Shown here piece by piece: positions 33,596 to 42,879 of a stretch of 45,145 nucleotides of DNA; the first letter of the stretch is position 1; every line of letters begins with the position of its first letter. Below the pieces are notes generated by a model, which ran no database searches, had not been told where the DNA came from, and saw only the letters and a program-made list of their open reading frames with translations. A program made the translations under genes and the position numbers. The stretch comes from Planctomycetota bacterium (GTDB taxonomy: Bacteria > Planctomycetota > JAJSAM01 > JAJVHW01), in the NCBI GenBank assembly GCA_021414065.1, contig JAIOPE010000078.1, forward strand, positions 1 to 45,145. Reading direction: 5' to 3'.

Positions 33596-35215
33596 ATGAC
33601 GATTCGGACGTGTCGTTCGGCGAAGTGGCTCGCTCGCGCCGGCGGCGTCGCCGCCCTGTGGCTCGCAGCCGTGCAGGGCATCTCGGCGGACACCGCGGAC
33701 AACCGGCTCCCCGTGCCCGACGCCACGTCGCGCGGGGTCGCGGTGGTGGAACTGAAGACGGAGTTCCGTGACGAGTTCAAGAGCAAGGACCCGGCGGTCA
33801 GACGCGCTCTGGCGCGGAAGCTCATCGAGCGCGCAGCGGCGTCGCCGGACGTGCCGCTGAAGCAGTACGTGTCGCTCGAGCAGGCATCGGCGATCGCAGA
33901 GGACCTCCACGACATCGCGCTTGCGGTGGAGGTGGGGCGCCTCATCGGCGACACGTTCGTGGCCGGGCGGGCCGCGCGAGGGTTCGCGGCGGTGGACGCG
34001 ATGGCCCGCGGAACGAAGGAGACCGGTCTCCTCGCCGACATTGCGAACGCGTGCATCGAACTCGCCGGTGACGCCCTCGCCGATGACGACGCACCGACCG
34101 CTGCGAAGGCGCTCGCGGCCGCGAAGACCCACGCGAAGTCGGCGAAGATGGGCGGGATCGCCGCGCGCGCCACGGAACTCGGGGAGTTCGTCGGCGCGTT
34201 CCGAAAGCTCTCCGCGGCGGCCGAGGCGGCTCGCACCGCGGTCGGCGCGGCGCCCGAGGACCCGGCCGCGAACGAAGCGATCGGCCGCTTCCTGTGCTTC
34301 GGACGCGCGCGGTGGGACGAGGGACTCTCGCACCTCGCGAAGTCCGGGAACGTCGCAGTTGCGGACGTCGCCGCGCGCGAGGTGGCGGGCGGGACCGACC
34401 CCGTCGCGCACCGGTCCATCGCCGATTCGTGGTGGGACCTCGCGCAGAAGGAGAAGGACCCGCTCGCGAAGTCGCGGATGCTCGCGCGGGCGGCGGCGCA
34501 CTACGAAAGCGCGACATCCGACGCCGACCAACCGGCCGCGGCTCGAGCGAAGGACCGTCTCGCGACGATCACCTACTCCGCGTGGGCCCGGGGCGTCGCG
34601 CTCACGAAGGACTTCTCGAAGGACGGCCCGGCGAGTCTCGGACTCGCGACCGTGCGGGCGTTCGTTGCAGGGCTGAAGATCAATCGCGCCTCCGACGACT
34701 GGCGTACGAAGCTCCCGCAGTTTCCGGAGGTCGCGTTCAGCCGCGGCGAGGAGTACCTCTGGACGCTCGACACGAACCAGGGCGTGATCGTGCTGCGGTT
34801 CTTCAGCGACACCGCACCGAGGCACGTCGCGAACTTCCTCTACCTGTCTGAGATCGGCTTCTTCGACGGACTGCTGTTCCACCGCGTGATCCCGGGCTTC
34901 ATGGCGCAGGGCGGGTGCCCGAAACGCAACGGTTCCGGCGACCCGGGCTACACGTTTGCGTCCGAGTTCGGCCCGGAGCACAAGCACGACAAGCCGGGGA
35001 TTCTCTCGATGGCGAACACCGGCGCTCCGAGTTCCGACGGCTCTCAGTTCTTCATCACGTTCGTGCCGACGCCGAACCTCGACGGCAAGCACACGATCTT
35101 CGGCGAGGTGATCGACGGGATGGACGTCGTGAAGAAGCTCGAGTCGCAGGGCACGCCGGCCGGCCCGCCGAAGACGGAGTTGGTGATCAACACCGCGCGC
35201 GTATCCGTGCGGTAG
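33596..35215 (+). CDS. Exported TPR-like protein with C-terminal cyclophilin (PPIase) domain
   Basis: 539 residues. Signal peptide (LARAGGVAALWLAAVQGISA), about 340 residues of helical repeats, then a cyclophilin domain in the last 160: LFHRVIPGFMAQGGCP, GILSMANTG and SQFFITFVPTPNLDGKHTIF. The catalytic Arg (FHRV) and the FxxxQGG segment are retained, so it should isomerise prolyl bonds in the periplasm. The Trp associated with cyclosporin binding is His or other, as in most bacterial forms. I chose the ATG at 33596 rather than 33587 because of the TATCAT box. Confidence 0.9.
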   Translation: MTIRTCRSAKWLARAGGVAALWLAAVQGISADTADNRLPVPDATSRGVAVVELKTEFRDEFKSKDPAVRRALARKLIERAAASPDVPLKQYVSLEQASAIAEDLHDIALAVEVGRLIGDTFVAGRAARGFAAVDAMARGTKETGLLADIANACIELAGDALADDDAPTAAKALAAAKTHAKSAKMGGIAARATELGEFVGAFRKLSAAAEAARTAVGAAPEDPAANEAIGRFLCFGRARWDEGLSHLAKSGNVAVADVAAREVAGGTDPVAHRSIADSWWDLAQKEKDPLAKSRMLARAAAHYESATSDADQPAAARAKDRLATITYSAWARGVALTKDFSKDGPASLGLATVRAFVAGLKINRASDDWRTKLPQFPEVAFSRGEEYLWTLDTNQGVIVLRFFSDTAPRHVANFLYLSEIGFFDGLLFHRVIPGFMAQGGCPKRNGSGDPGYTFASEFGPEHKHDKPGILSMANTGAPSSDGSQFFITFVPTPNLDGKHTIFGEVIDGMDVVKKLESQGTPAGPPKTELVINTARVSVR

Positions 35216-35295
35216 GTCGGATGCGTGTCTCGGGGCGCTCTCGCACGATTGGGTGTGGAGGGGCCGACGATGCAGGGACGAGTTCCGACGCTACA

Positions 35296-36615
35296 TCACG
35301 TTCCCGCCGCGGCGCGCGGGGTCTGCGGCTCGCAGAAGAGTGACACGTACGAGGGAACTCGATCAACGCTTCCGAACTCGGTCTCGATCGTGGCCGCGCG
35401 TTGCGTGTACGCAACAACGCGACGGGCGATCACGCGTTCCTCGTACGGGTCGCGCAGGGTGGCGGACCCGGTCGGCGTCTGTCGCTCGGATGTCCCGCGC
35501 GTCGCACTCTGACGAGCGGGGGGAAGCGCGGCTGACACGCGTGCCTCGCGGGCGGGCTGTGTCTTGTCGGCCCGCGCGAAGAGCGGAGCGACGGCGATGC
35601 GTGCGGCGGGCGCTACGGCCGGTGTCGGCGGGCTGACTGTGCGTTCCGGGGTCGCCGAGGCGCGCGCGGCGACTGCGATCGGGCAGCCCTGGCCGACGCA
35701 CCGGGCGATGTCCGCGACATGTCGCCCGCACGCTGCAGCGGCGGCGTTCGTTGCGGCCCTGCCGTCTCTCAGGATCGGCATCGCGAACCGCCTCGTTCGC
35801 GACGCTGACTCAGCCGCCGCCGTCGCGAGCACCGGATCCGGGCGATCGACGCCTGCCTGTGCGCCGAGTCCGTCCCAGCGCAGGATGAACCGTTCGTCGT
35901 ACGTGTGTCGAATCAGTCCCTGCTTGGCGAAGTCTGCCATGGTTCGGGCGACCACTTCGCGCACCGAGCCGATGCGGGCGGCAATCTCGGCGTGCGTCGC
36001 TCGGAGCAGAACGCGTGCTCCATCTCCCTGATGCATGCAGGCGTTCGCGAGAAGGAACTGTGCGAGACGGGCGTCCAAGGGAAGGAAGACGAGCCCTTCG
36101 CGCTCATTCACGCTGTTCCGGTACATACGACCGACCGCCGACAGTGCAATCGCGCGCGCGGTGGGGTGCTCGTCCAGGAACCGGAGGATCGTGCTGCGGT
36201 CCACAGTGAAGAACTCGCCGCCTCGGATCGCGCGCGCGTCTGCGACGTGCGGGTGGTCCGACAGCACGCACTGGAGACCGGCGCAGTCGCCGGTTCCGAA
36301 GAAGCCGTGGCAGAGTTCGCGACCGCCCGCGTTCGATCGCATCAACGCGAGTTCGCCGTCCACCGGGATCACGACCGACTGCGCGCTCTGCCCGGCGGTC
36401 CAGAACACGTGGCCCTTCGCGAGTCGGCGGGAGTGCCCGAGCGACATGAACTTCGTCAGGACCTCGGGCGAAGCGCCGTGGAGGAACTCGACGCTCCGGA
36501 GGACGTCCCGGAGCAACGCTCCGGCGCCCGGACGCTCTGCGCGGGCGTCGCGCGCATCGGGCTCTGCCGCGCGAGGCGCGTCGATCGCGTCGTGGGTACG
36601 GAGGACGTAATCCAT
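35296..36615 (-). CDS. Crp/Fnr family regulator with long C-terminal extension
   Basis: 439 residues, about twice the family length. Residues about 45-160 form a cyclic-nucleotide-binding-like beta domain (GHVFWTAGQSAQSVVIPVDG), and about 165-245 the winged helix (THAEIAARIGSVREVVARTM). The remaining 190 residues are Ala/Arg/Thr/Pro-rich with a small cysteine group (ACGRHVADIARCVGQGC). There is no N-terminal Fnr-type cysteine cluster; the ligand is unknown. Start at the ATG because TAGCGT lies six bases upstream; a GTG two codons earlier is the alternative. The last part of the tail may be poorly conserved. Confidence 0.85.
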   Translation of the reverse strand: MDYVLRTHDAIDAPRAAEPDARDARAERPGAGALLRDVLRSVEFLHGASPEVLTKFMSLGHSRRLAKGHVFWTAGQSAQSVVIPVDGELALMRSNAGGRELCHGFFGTGDCAGLQCVLSDHPHVADARAIRGGEFFTVDRSTILRFLDEHPTARAIALSAVGRMYRNSVNEREGLVFLPLDARLAQFLLANACMHQGDGARVLLRATHAEIAARIGSVREVVARTMADFAKQGLIRHTYDERFILRWDGLGAQAGVDRPDPVLATAAAESASRTRRFAMPILRDGRAATNAAAAACGRHVADIARCVGQGCPIAVAARASATPERTVSPPTPAVAPAARIAVAPLFARADKTQPAREARVSAALPPARQSATRGTSERQTPTGSATLRDPYEERVIARRVVAYTQRAATIETEFGSVDRVPSYVSLFCEPQTPRAAAGT

Positions 36616-36621
36616 TCGCAC

Positions 36622-36627
36622 ACGCTA
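36622..36627 (-). promoter_or_regulatory. Candidate -10 box (TAGCGT) of the Crp-type gene
   Basis: On the minus strand TAGCGT ends six bases before the ATG, the same spacing as TAGACT at hpt and adh. Confidence 0.4.
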
Positions 36628-36662
36628 CCGGCCGACTCACGTCCCGGACATGGGGTGGAATC

Positions 36663-37397
36663 CTACGGTGTGCCGACGCGGACCGGCGGCCCCACGATTC
36701 CACGTTCGCGGACGAACACGAGCTTCCGCGCCCGTTCTGCGCGCTTCGGCGAGCGTTCGACGCCCACGGCGTCGAGTCCGTAGCCGTTCGCAACGGCGAG
36801 GGCGGTTCCCAGTCCGCAAAAGGGATCGGCGACCACGCGGCAGGCGGTCGAGCGCACCAGGAACCGGCAGGCCTCCTCGCAAGCGGCGGTGCCCATCGCA
36901 CGGGACCACGTCATCTCACCGAGGCCGGGCAGCACGTCCGCCGACGACTCCTTCACGGGCAGTCGAAGGCTGCGCGAGAAACCCAGCAGGTGGGCAAAAC
37001 TCGGGCGTCCGAACGTCGTCGTGCCGGCAGGAGCGCGGCAGACGATCTTGTGGAAGAGGCACGCTGACCCTGCGCGGCTCGCGCCGAGCGCGACGAGGTG
37101 GCCCTTGTCGATCCAGCGCCCGTCGCTCTTGATGTCGGTCTGATAGAAGATCGCGGGGGCCGCGTCGGCCACTTGCGTGCAGGCGAGTGCGACCGTCGCT
37201 ACGAACCACTCGCGCCACACATCGACGTCCATCGATGGCATCTCGGAGACGTCCGGCAGCGACGTGACGACCGCGTGCGTCGGCGGCAACGCTTGTGCGG
37301 CGAGCCAGGCGACGCCGTCGCCGGTGAGGATCGTGCGGGCCGCTCGGGCTTTCCCGTCGGAGGAGTCGGTCGCGGAGGACGTGGCGTCTGGGTCCAT
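36663..37397 (-). CDS. Putative N4/N6-type DNA methyltransferase-like protein
   Basis: 244 residues. Motif I of the SAM site is VVADPFCGLGTALAVANGYG near residues 188-207, followed by VGVERSPKRAERAR. The catalytic motif of amino-MTases ((D/N/S)PPY) corresponds to VVTSLPDVSE at about 43-52, so the second Pro and the Tyr are replaced. The order (motif IV before motif I) is the beta/circularly permuted type. No restriction gene is adjacent. It may be an orphan methylase or act on another substrate. It is downstream of the Crp-type gene's promoter region on the same strand. Confidence 0.7.
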   Translation of the reverse strand: MDPDATSSATDSSDGKARAARTILTGDGVAWLAAQALPPTHAVVTSLPDVSEMPSMDVDVWREWFVATVALACTQVADAAPAIFYQTDIKSDGRWIDKGHLVALGASRAGSACLFHKIVCRAPAGTTTFGRPSFAHLLGFSRSLRLPVKESSADVLPGLGEMTWSRAMGTAACEEACRFLVRSTACRVVADPFCGLGTALAVANGYGLDAVGVERSPKRAERARKLVFVRERGIVGPPVRVGTP

Positions 37398-37492
37398 GAA
37401 GCACCGGCGTGTCTTGGGTTCTGCGCGCGAGGGACTTTCACAGCGGTACGGCCCGGGGGCGAGCGTCCGTGCTCCGGCCGCATGAGGGATCG

Positions 37493-37498
37493 TAGACT
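37493..37498 (+). promoter_or_regulatory. Candidate -10 box (TAGACT) of the adh-cbpA-cbpM operon
   Basis: TAGACT ends six bases before the ATG; identical in sequence and spacing to that of hpt. Confidence 0.5.
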
Positions 37499-37504
37499 GT
37501 CCGG

Positions 37505-38578
37505 ATGACGAGAACGCACGCCTATGCCGCGCCCGCCGCAGGGAAGCCGCTTGCACCGCACACGATCGAGCGACGCGAGCCTGGTCCGAGCGACGTCGAG
37601 ATCGACGTTCTCTTCTGCGGCGTCTGCCACTCGGACATCCACCAGGTCCGCGACGAGTGGACCGGCGCGACGTTCCCGATGGTGCCGGGCCACGAAATCG
37701 TGGGCCGTGTGAGACGCGTGGGCGCGTCTGTCGCGCATCACGTTGTCGGCGACCTCGTCGGCGTTGGCTGCATGGTGGACTCGTGCCGCGCGTGCACGCC
37801 GTGCCGAGAAGACACGGAGCAGTTCTGCGAGTCCGGCGCTGCGTGGACCTACAACGGGACCGAGATGGACCGAGCGACGCCGACCTACGGCGGCTACTCG
37901 AAGCGCGTGGTCGTCGCCGAGCGGTTCGTTCTGAAGGTCCCGGCGGGACTCGATCCGGCGGCCGCCGCACCCTTGCTCTGCGCCGGGATCACGACGTACT
38001 CGCCCCTGCGTCAGTGGAACTGCAAGCAGGGCGATCGCGTCGCCGTCGTCGGCCTCGGCGGGCTCGGCCACATGGCGGTGAAACTCGCGGTCGCGATGGG
38101 CGCGCAGGTCACGGTCTTCAGCACGTCGAAGTCGAAGGAGCCCGACGCGCGCAGACTCGGCGCCACGGCGTTCGCGGAGACGAAGGACCCCGCCGTGTTC
38201 ACCACGCTCGCGGGGCGCTTCGACATGGTTCTCGACACGGTTTCCGCGAAGCACGATTACGACCTGTATCTCGGACTCCTGCGACCGCGCGGCGTGATGG
38301 TGGTCGTCGGCGTCCCTCCGGAGCCGACGCCCGTCGGTGCGTTCTCGCTGATCAAGGGCAACCGCCGTCTGGCCGGGTCGCTCATCGGTGGCGTCCGTGA
38401 GACTCAGGAGATGCTCGACTTCTGCGGCGCGCACGGGATCGTCGCCGACGTCGAGATCATCCCGATCGACCGGATCAACGATGCCTACGAGCGCATGCTC
38501 CGCGGCGACGTGCACTACCGCTTCGTCATCGACATGGCGACGTTGAACGAGACGTTGAACGAGACGTTGAACGCGTGA
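37505..38578 (+). CDS. Zinc-dependent alcohol dehydrogenase (NADP-type, YahK/CAD-like)
   Basis: 357 residues. The catalytic zinc site is CGVCHSDIH with GHEIVG following; the structural zinc site has [15 protein letters not shown]. The Rossmann motif is [15 protein letters not shown], and [15 protein letters not shown] follows the second strand, as in NADP-using cinnamyl-alcohol-type enzymes. It likely reduces aldehydes. The C-terminus ends in [12 protein letters not shown] from a 12-bp triplicated repeat. First gene of a three-gene operon with cbpA and cbpM. Confidence 0.92.
   Translation: MTRTHAYAAPAAGKPLAPHTIERREPGPSDVEIDVLFCGVCHSDIHQVRDEWTGATFPMVPGHEIVGRVRRVGASVAHHVVGDLVGVGCMVDSCRACTPCREDTEQFCESGAAWTYNGTEMDRATPTYGGYSKRVVVAERFVLKVPAGLDPAAAAPLLCAGITTYSPLRQWNCKQGDRVAVVGLGGLGHMAVKLAVAMGAQVTVFSTSKSKEPDARRLGATAFAETKDPAVFTTLAGRFDMVLDTVSAKHDYDLYLGLLRPRGVMVVVGVPPEPTPVGAFSLIKGNRRLAGSLIGGVRETQEMLDFCGAHGIVADVEIIPIDRINDAYERMLRGDVHYRFVIDMATLNETLNETLNA
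38540..38575 (+). repeat. 12-bp tandem repeat at the end of adh
   Basis: Three copies of ACGTTGAACGAG (the third ends ACGCG) encode [12 protein letters not shown]. The first G of the cbpA GTG start is the last base of the third copy. Confidence 0.85.
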
Positions 38579-39618
38579 AGTTCCAGGACTACTACCAGCG
38601 ACTCGGAGTCCCGCGCGACGCCGACGAGGAGGCCGTCAAGAAGGCGTATCGGAAGCTCGCGTTGAAGTGGCACCCCGACCGCGCGAAGGAAGCGGACCGC
38701 GCGAGGGCCGAGGCCGAGTTCAAGCAGATCAGCGAGGCCTACGAGGTCCTATCCGACAAGGAGAAGCGGCAGGAGTACGACCGCCTCGGCGGCGAGCGTA
38801 AGCAGGGCGACGACTTCGCTCCGCCGCCCGGCAGTCGGACGATGTCCCCCGAAGAGTTCGAAGCCGCGTTCGGTGGATCCGGCGGGTTCTCCGACTTCTT
38901 CCAGGAGATGTTCGGCCGGCAGGTGCGGGACCAGGCGGCCCGCGGTCCACAGGGACACGCGCGGTACCGCTACCGCGGCGCCGACGTGAGTGCGGAGTTG
39001 CACCTGCCGATCACCGACGCGCTTTCCGGCGGGAAGCACTCCTTCGAGTTCCCGGCGCGCGTGAGTTGCCCGCGGTGCGGAGGAACGGGCGCGATGGAGG
39101 AGCACGTGTGCCCGACGTGCGGCGGCGTCGGCGCCGTGATGAAGCGCCGCACCGTCGAGTTGACGATCCCCGACGGCGTGCGTGACGGCATGAAGATGCG
39201 CCTGAAGGGGCTCGGCGAGGCGGGCGAGGACGGTGCGGAGGCGGGCGACCTCAACCTCGTCCTGCGACTCGACGACGACGCGACGTATCGTCGCACGGGC
39301 AGCGATCTCGAGGCCCGCGCGACGATCACGCCGTGGGCTGCGGTCAGCGGCACCACGTTCGACATCCGCACCGCCCGTGCGGTGCTCGGCGTCAAGATCC
39401 CGCCGGACGCGCGCTCCGGGACACGCCTGCGTCTGCGGGGCCACGGCCTTGCGGACGCCGACGGCGGACGCGGCGACTTCTACCTGGTCGTCGCGATCGA
39501 CCTCCCGCGGGACCTGACCGACCGCCAGCGTGCGCTCCTCACCGAACTCGGCAAGTCGGGCGAGACCGCGGGCGGCAGCTCCCCCGCGGGCGTCGCTCCG
39601 GAAGGACGGGCACCGTGA
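38575..39618 (+). CDS. cbpA: DnaJ-family co-chaperone CbpA-like, with one zinc centre
   Basis: 347 residues. The J domain (1-70) has HPD at 33-35, followed by a Gly/Phe-type linker ([16 protein letters not shown]). The C-terminal substrate-binding domains follow, but with an insertion of two CxxCxG motifs (Cys165/168 and Cys179/182). DnaJ has four such motifs and CbpA none, so this is intermediate. It stimulates Hsp70/DnaK ATPase and delivers clients. GTG start overlaps the adh stop (GTGA), and its own stop overlaps cbpM. Confidence 0.88.
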   Translation: MKFQDYYQRLGVPRDADEEAVKKAYRKLALKWHPDRAKEADRARAEAEFKQISEAYEVLSDKEKRQEYDRLGGERKQGDDFAPPPGSRTMSPEEFEAAFGGSGGFSDFFQEMFGRQVRDQAARGPQGHARYRYRGADVSAELHLPITDALSGGKHSFEFPARVSCPRCGGTGAMEEHVCPTCGGVGAVMKRRTVELTIPDGVRDGMKMRLKGLGEAGEDGAEAGDLNLVLRLDDDATYRRTGSDLEARATITPWAAVSGTTFDIRTARAVLGVKIPPDARSGTRLRLRGHGLADADGGRGDFYLVVAIDLPRDLTDRQRALLTELGKSGETAGGSSPAGVAPEGRAP

Positions 39619-39878
39619 GCGACGGCCGGACGTACGTCGAAGGCGATCTCTACCTCAGCGTCGAAACCGTGGCCGATGTCTACCGCGTCGAGGTCGTGTG
39701 GCTGCGCGAGGTCATCGACGCGGGTTTGCTCGGCACGGAGGTCGGCGTGCGCCCCGCGTTCATCATCGCGGCCGTGCGGTTGGACCGCGTCGCCAGGATC
39801 GTTCGACTGCACCGCGCACTCGGCTTCGACCTGGACCAGATCCGCGACGCGTTGGAGGATGCCGAAGCGGCGTGGTGA
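39615..39878 (+). CDS. cbpM: Chaperone modulatory protein CbpM-like (MerR-type helix-turn-helix)
   Basis: 87 residues. It has an N-terminal MerR-like segment ([20 protein letters not shown]) and a second helical part ([20 protein letters not shown]). CbpM binds the CbpA J domain and blocks its action on DnaK. The GTG start overlaps the cbpA stop, so coupling is certain. It is shorter than E. coli CbpM (101). Confidence 0.82.
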   Translation: MSDGRTYVEGDLYLSVETVADVYRVEVVWLREVIDAGLLGTEVGVRPAFIIAAVRLDRVARIVRLHRALGFDLDQIRDALEDAEAAW

Positions 39879-39898
39879 GTGGCTGTCCGGGGGCCGGA

Positions 39899-41122
39899 TC
39901 ACGAAGGGATGGCCGCGATCGCGGCGTCCACTTCGTCGGCCGTGTTGTAGTGGACGGCGCTGATGCGCACGACGCCGTCCGCGAGGTCGATGCCGAGCGC
40001 GGTGCAGAGGCGGTGCGCGTACATGTGGCCGTTGCGCACGGCGACTCTCCGCGCGTGCATCGCCGCGACGACGTCGCGAGAACTGAGGCGCGCGTGTGTG
40101 AACGAGACGGTCGGAACGCGCGTGGGACCGGAAACGGCGGGACCGATGACGCGGACTCCCGAGAGGCTCCGCAGCCCATCGAGTAGTCGCTCCACGAGTG
40201 GAGCCTCCAGGCGAGCGGCTTCGGCGAAGCCCGAGACGATCGCCTCGCGTCCGAAGTCGCCGGCTCCCGAGTGTCCGCCCAGCCAAGCGACGTACTCGAT
40301 CGCGGCGTTCCATCCGGCGCAGGACTCGTGCGGCACGCCGCCCAGCTCGAACTTGTACGGATGCTCGCCGCGCGGCACGAAGAAGTGGTTCGGTCCCTCG
40401 ATCTCGGCGGCCGCATCGGCGCGTCCCCAGAGCACCGCCATGTGGGGCCCGTAGACCTTGTAGGTCGAGAAGACGTACCAATCCGCGCCGAGCGCCGCGA
40501 CGTCCACTGCGCGGTGCGGCGCGAACGCCACGCCATCCACGACCACCCGCGCTCCCACGGCGTGAGCACGGCGGCCGATTTCGGCGACATCGGCGACGGC
40601 GCCGAGCAGGTTCGAGACGTGCGGCACGGCGACGATCCGAGTCCGCGCATCGAGGACCGCGTCGAGATCCGGCAGCAGGCAGTCCTGGGCGTCACGGTTC
40701 ACGGACCAGTGCCGCACTTCGATCCCGCGTGCCGCGAGCCGCGTCCAGGGCCCCACGTTCGCCTCGTGCCCGGTGTCCGCCACGACCACGTTGTCGCCGG
40801 CGCGGATGGTCCTTCCGTACGCGTCCGCCAGCATCGCGCAGAGCTGGGACGTCGAGGGGCCGAGGATGGCGGTGCCCGCGGCCGCGCCGACGCCGGGATC
40901 GCCGACGAACACGCGTGAGAGCGCGTGCGTTCGGGCGACGACCTCGTCCGCGCGCCGCGAGAGCGGGTAGCCCGCCCCGAGTTGGACGTAGGTGCCGCGC
41001 ATGTAGTCGCGGATCGCGTCCGGCACCGTCTCCGGGACCTGCGATCCGCCCGCGTTCTCGAGCAGGTGCCAATCGCCTGCGAGCGCCGGGAATCGCCTGC
41101 GGATCGCGTCGATCGTTCTCAT
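39899..41122 (-). CDS. Cysteine desulfurase-like class V aminotransferase
   Basis: 407 residues, PLP-dependent fold type I. The PLP lysine is in FSTYKVYGPH, and ADTGHEANVGPW and VVVDGVAFAPH provide other cofactor contacts. The N-terminal RFPALAGDWHLLENAGGSQ is like the TIGR01976 subgroup. An active-site loop with cysteine expected of desulfurases is not obvious, so a lyase or transaminase role is possible. GGAGGG precedes the ATG. It follows the OYE-type gene by 12 bases in the same direction, so they are likely co-transcribed. Confidence 0.88.
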   Translation of the reverse strand: MRTIDAIRRRFPALAGDWHLLENAGGSQVPETVPDAIRDYMRGTYVQLGAGYPLSRRADEVVARTHALSRVFVGDPGVGAAAGTAILGPSTSQLCAMLADAYGRTIRAGDNVVVADTGHEANVGPWTRLAARGIEVRHWSVNRDAQDCLLPDLDAVLDARTRIVAVPHVSNLLGAVADVAEIGRRAHAVGARVVVDGVAFAPHRAVDVAALGADWYVFSTYKVYGPHMAVLWGRADAAAEIEGPNHFFVPRGEHPYKFELGGVPHESCAGWNAAIEYVAWLGGHSGAGDFGREAIVSGFAEAARLEAPLVERLLDGLRSLSGVRVIGPAVSGPTRVPTVSFTHARLSSRDVVAAMHARRVAVRNGHMYAHRLCTALGIDLADGVVRISAVHYNTADEVDAAIAAIPS

Positions 41123-41134
41123 CGGCCCTCCGTC

Positions 41135-42214
41135 TCACATCCGCGGGTAGTCGGTGTAGCCCTTCGCGTCCTGCGAATAGAACGTGCGCGGGTCCGGCTC
41201 GACGAGCGGGGCGCCGGCGCGGATTCGCTCGACGAGGTCCGGGTTGCTGACGTAGTGGTGGCCGAACGCGACGGCCTGCAGCGCGCCTGACACGACGGCC
41301 GCGGCCGCCTCGTCTGCGCTGTACCCCATGTTGCCGACGAGCGCGCCGTCGAAGTGCGCTCGCGCGGCCGTCATCACGTCGGCCTTCTGTTGCTGGAAGA
41401 AGTCGGCGCGCATCATGTGCAGGTACGCGATCCGACGCGCGCTCAGTTCCCGGGCCACGTGGATCGTGAGCGCGACTGGGTCGCTGTCGCGCATGTCGTT
41501 GTAGCTGTTGACCGGCGACACGCGCACCCCCACGCGTCCGGCACCCCACACGTCGATCACGGCGTCCGTCACGTCGAGGAGGAGCCGCGCCCGATTCGCG
41601 AGCGACCCGCCGTACGGGCCGACGCGGTTGTTCACGCCGTCGCGCAGGAACTCGTCGAGCAGGTACCCGTTCGCGCCGTGGACCTCGACGCCGTCGAAGC
41701 CGGCGGCTTTCGCGTTCGCGGCCGCTGCGCGGAACCCGGCGACGATCGTCGGGATCTCGTCGTCGCGCAACGCGCGCGGCACGACGTACGGCTTCTTCCC
41801 CTCCGGCGTGTGGACCTCGTCTCCCGTGATTGCGATCGGGCTGGGCGCGACGGGCTGCGCACCGCGGTTGAAGTACGGGTGGCACGCGCGTCCGCCATGC
41901 CAGAGCTGGAGAAGGATGCATCCGCCCTTGGCGTGTACGGCGTCGGTGACACGTTTCCATCCGGCCAATTGCGCGGCGGAGAAGATCCCCGGCTCGCGCC
42001 CGGCGAACGCCGAGTGGCCGTCCAGGACCATCGTCGCCTCGGCGATGATGGCCCCGGCGCTTGCGCGCTGAGCGTAGTACTCCGCCATGAGTGCCGTCGG
42101 CACGTGGTCGGCGTCCGCACGGCAGCGCGTGAGCGGCGCCATGACGATGCGATTCGGCAGCGTCAGTGCGCCCAGCGTGATGGGGGTGAAGAGGGCTGAG
42201 TCCGTGTGGGGCAT
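41135..42214 (-). CDS. NADH:flavin oxidoreductase / Old Yellow Enzyme family
   Basis: 359 residues, FMN TIM barrel that reduces activated alkenes or nitro compounds. LTLPNRIVMAPLTRCRAD opens the barrel; ILLQLWHGGRACHP and GVEVHGANGYLLDEF (with the His/Asn substrate pair) are characteristic, and VGPYGGSLANRARLLL follows. A late GALVGNMGYS segment binds the FMN phosphate. ATG chosen with AGGAC upstream. Most similar to the NemA/xenobiotic reductase subgroup. First gene of the pair with the class V enzyme. Confidence 0.93.
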   Translation of the reverse strand: MPHTDSALFTPITLGALTLPNRIVMAPLTRCRADADHVPTALMAEYYAQRASAGAIIAEATMVLDGHSAFAGREPGIFSAAQLAGWKRVTDAVHAKGGCILLQLWHGGRACHPYFNRGAQPVAPSPIAITGDEVHTPEGKKPYVVPRALRDDEIPTIVAGFRAAAANAKAAGFDGVEVHGANGYLLDEFLRDGVNNRVGPYGGSLANRARLLLDVTDAVIDVWGAGRVGVRVSPVNSYNDMRDSDPVALTIHVARELSARRIAYLHMMRADFFQQQKADVMTAARAHFDGALVGNMGYSADEAAAAVVSGALQAVAFGHHYVSNPDLVERIRAGAPLVEPDPRTFYSQDAKGYTDYPRM

Positions 42215-42255
42215 GGGCAGGTCCTGTGTGCGATCGGCACGTGTGACGGAGACGA

Positions 42256-42373
42256 CCTGACCGGACAACTCACGAGGGGCAGCGTCGGCCTTGTAAAGCC
42301 CGCAAGGGTCTGCGCGCAGCAGACCGCCTGCGGGCTCGGCCAGGCGCGAACCCTCGAGAACTGTCCGGGTTCA
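42256..42373. repeat. Repeat family member R3, short form
   Basis: Left end CCGGACAACTCACGAGG and right end CCTCGAGAACTGTCCGG form imperfect terminal inverted repeats. The interior shares GCAGCGTCGGCCTTGTAAAG and the GGGCTCGGCCAGGCGCG block with R2. It contains a nested hairpin: AGCCCGCA/TGCGGGCT (42297-42336) around GGTCTGC/GCAGACC, which could terminate the zinc-ribbon gene. The remaining 42374-42582 shows nothing else. Confidence 0.7.
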
Positions 42374-42582
42374 GCCGCCGCGGACGAAGCGTCGCGCGGC
42401 GTGCTGGCTCATTGGACGGGTTGCACCCGTGGACGACGAACGATCCGTGCGCAGAATTCGGACGATGCCGGAGCGAGCGTGCACGGGTGCGGAACCTGTT
42501 CCATCGGGGTGACGATGCGGGCGCCCGAGTCGGTTCAGATCGAGACATGGTGGGGCCGAGATGACGACGGCCACCGCGCCCG

Positions 42583-42879
42583 TCAGTCGAAGCTGTTCCC
42601 GAGGTTCTCGAGCCACGTTCGCTTGCGCGGAGACAGAGGCGCCTGTGCCGACCAGCGTCGTCGGCGTAGTTCCTTGATGTCGTCGGCATCACCATCGTCG
42701 TCGCGGGTGCGGCGGCCCTCGTACTCGTCCAACTCACGGGACGTGCGCGCGATCAGCTTCTCCAGCTCGCCCCGGTCGAGCCAGAGGCCGCGGCAGACGC
42801 GACAGACGTCCACCGTGACTCCGTCGCGGTCCTTCTCGTCGAGCGCCGAGTCGTCGCAGCGCGGACACTTCATCGCCAT
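42583..42879 (-). CDS. zf-TFIIB domain (zinc ribbon) protein
   Basis: 98 residues. The zinc ribbon is CPRCDDSALDEK, then VDVCRVCRGLWLDRGELEKL, with two CxxC pairs and the LWLDRGELE end that define the bacterial zf-TFIIB family. The tail is charged (DDDGDADD, then ELRRRRW). Role unknown; perhaps nucleic-acid or protein binding. GGAGGATCT precedes the ATG; M3 is an alternative start. Confidence 0.88.
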   Translation of the reverse strand: MAMKCPRCDDSALDEKDRDGVTVDVCRVCRGLWLDRGELEKLIARTSRELDEYEGRRTRDDDGDADDIKELRRRRWSAQAPLSPRKRTWLENLGNSFD

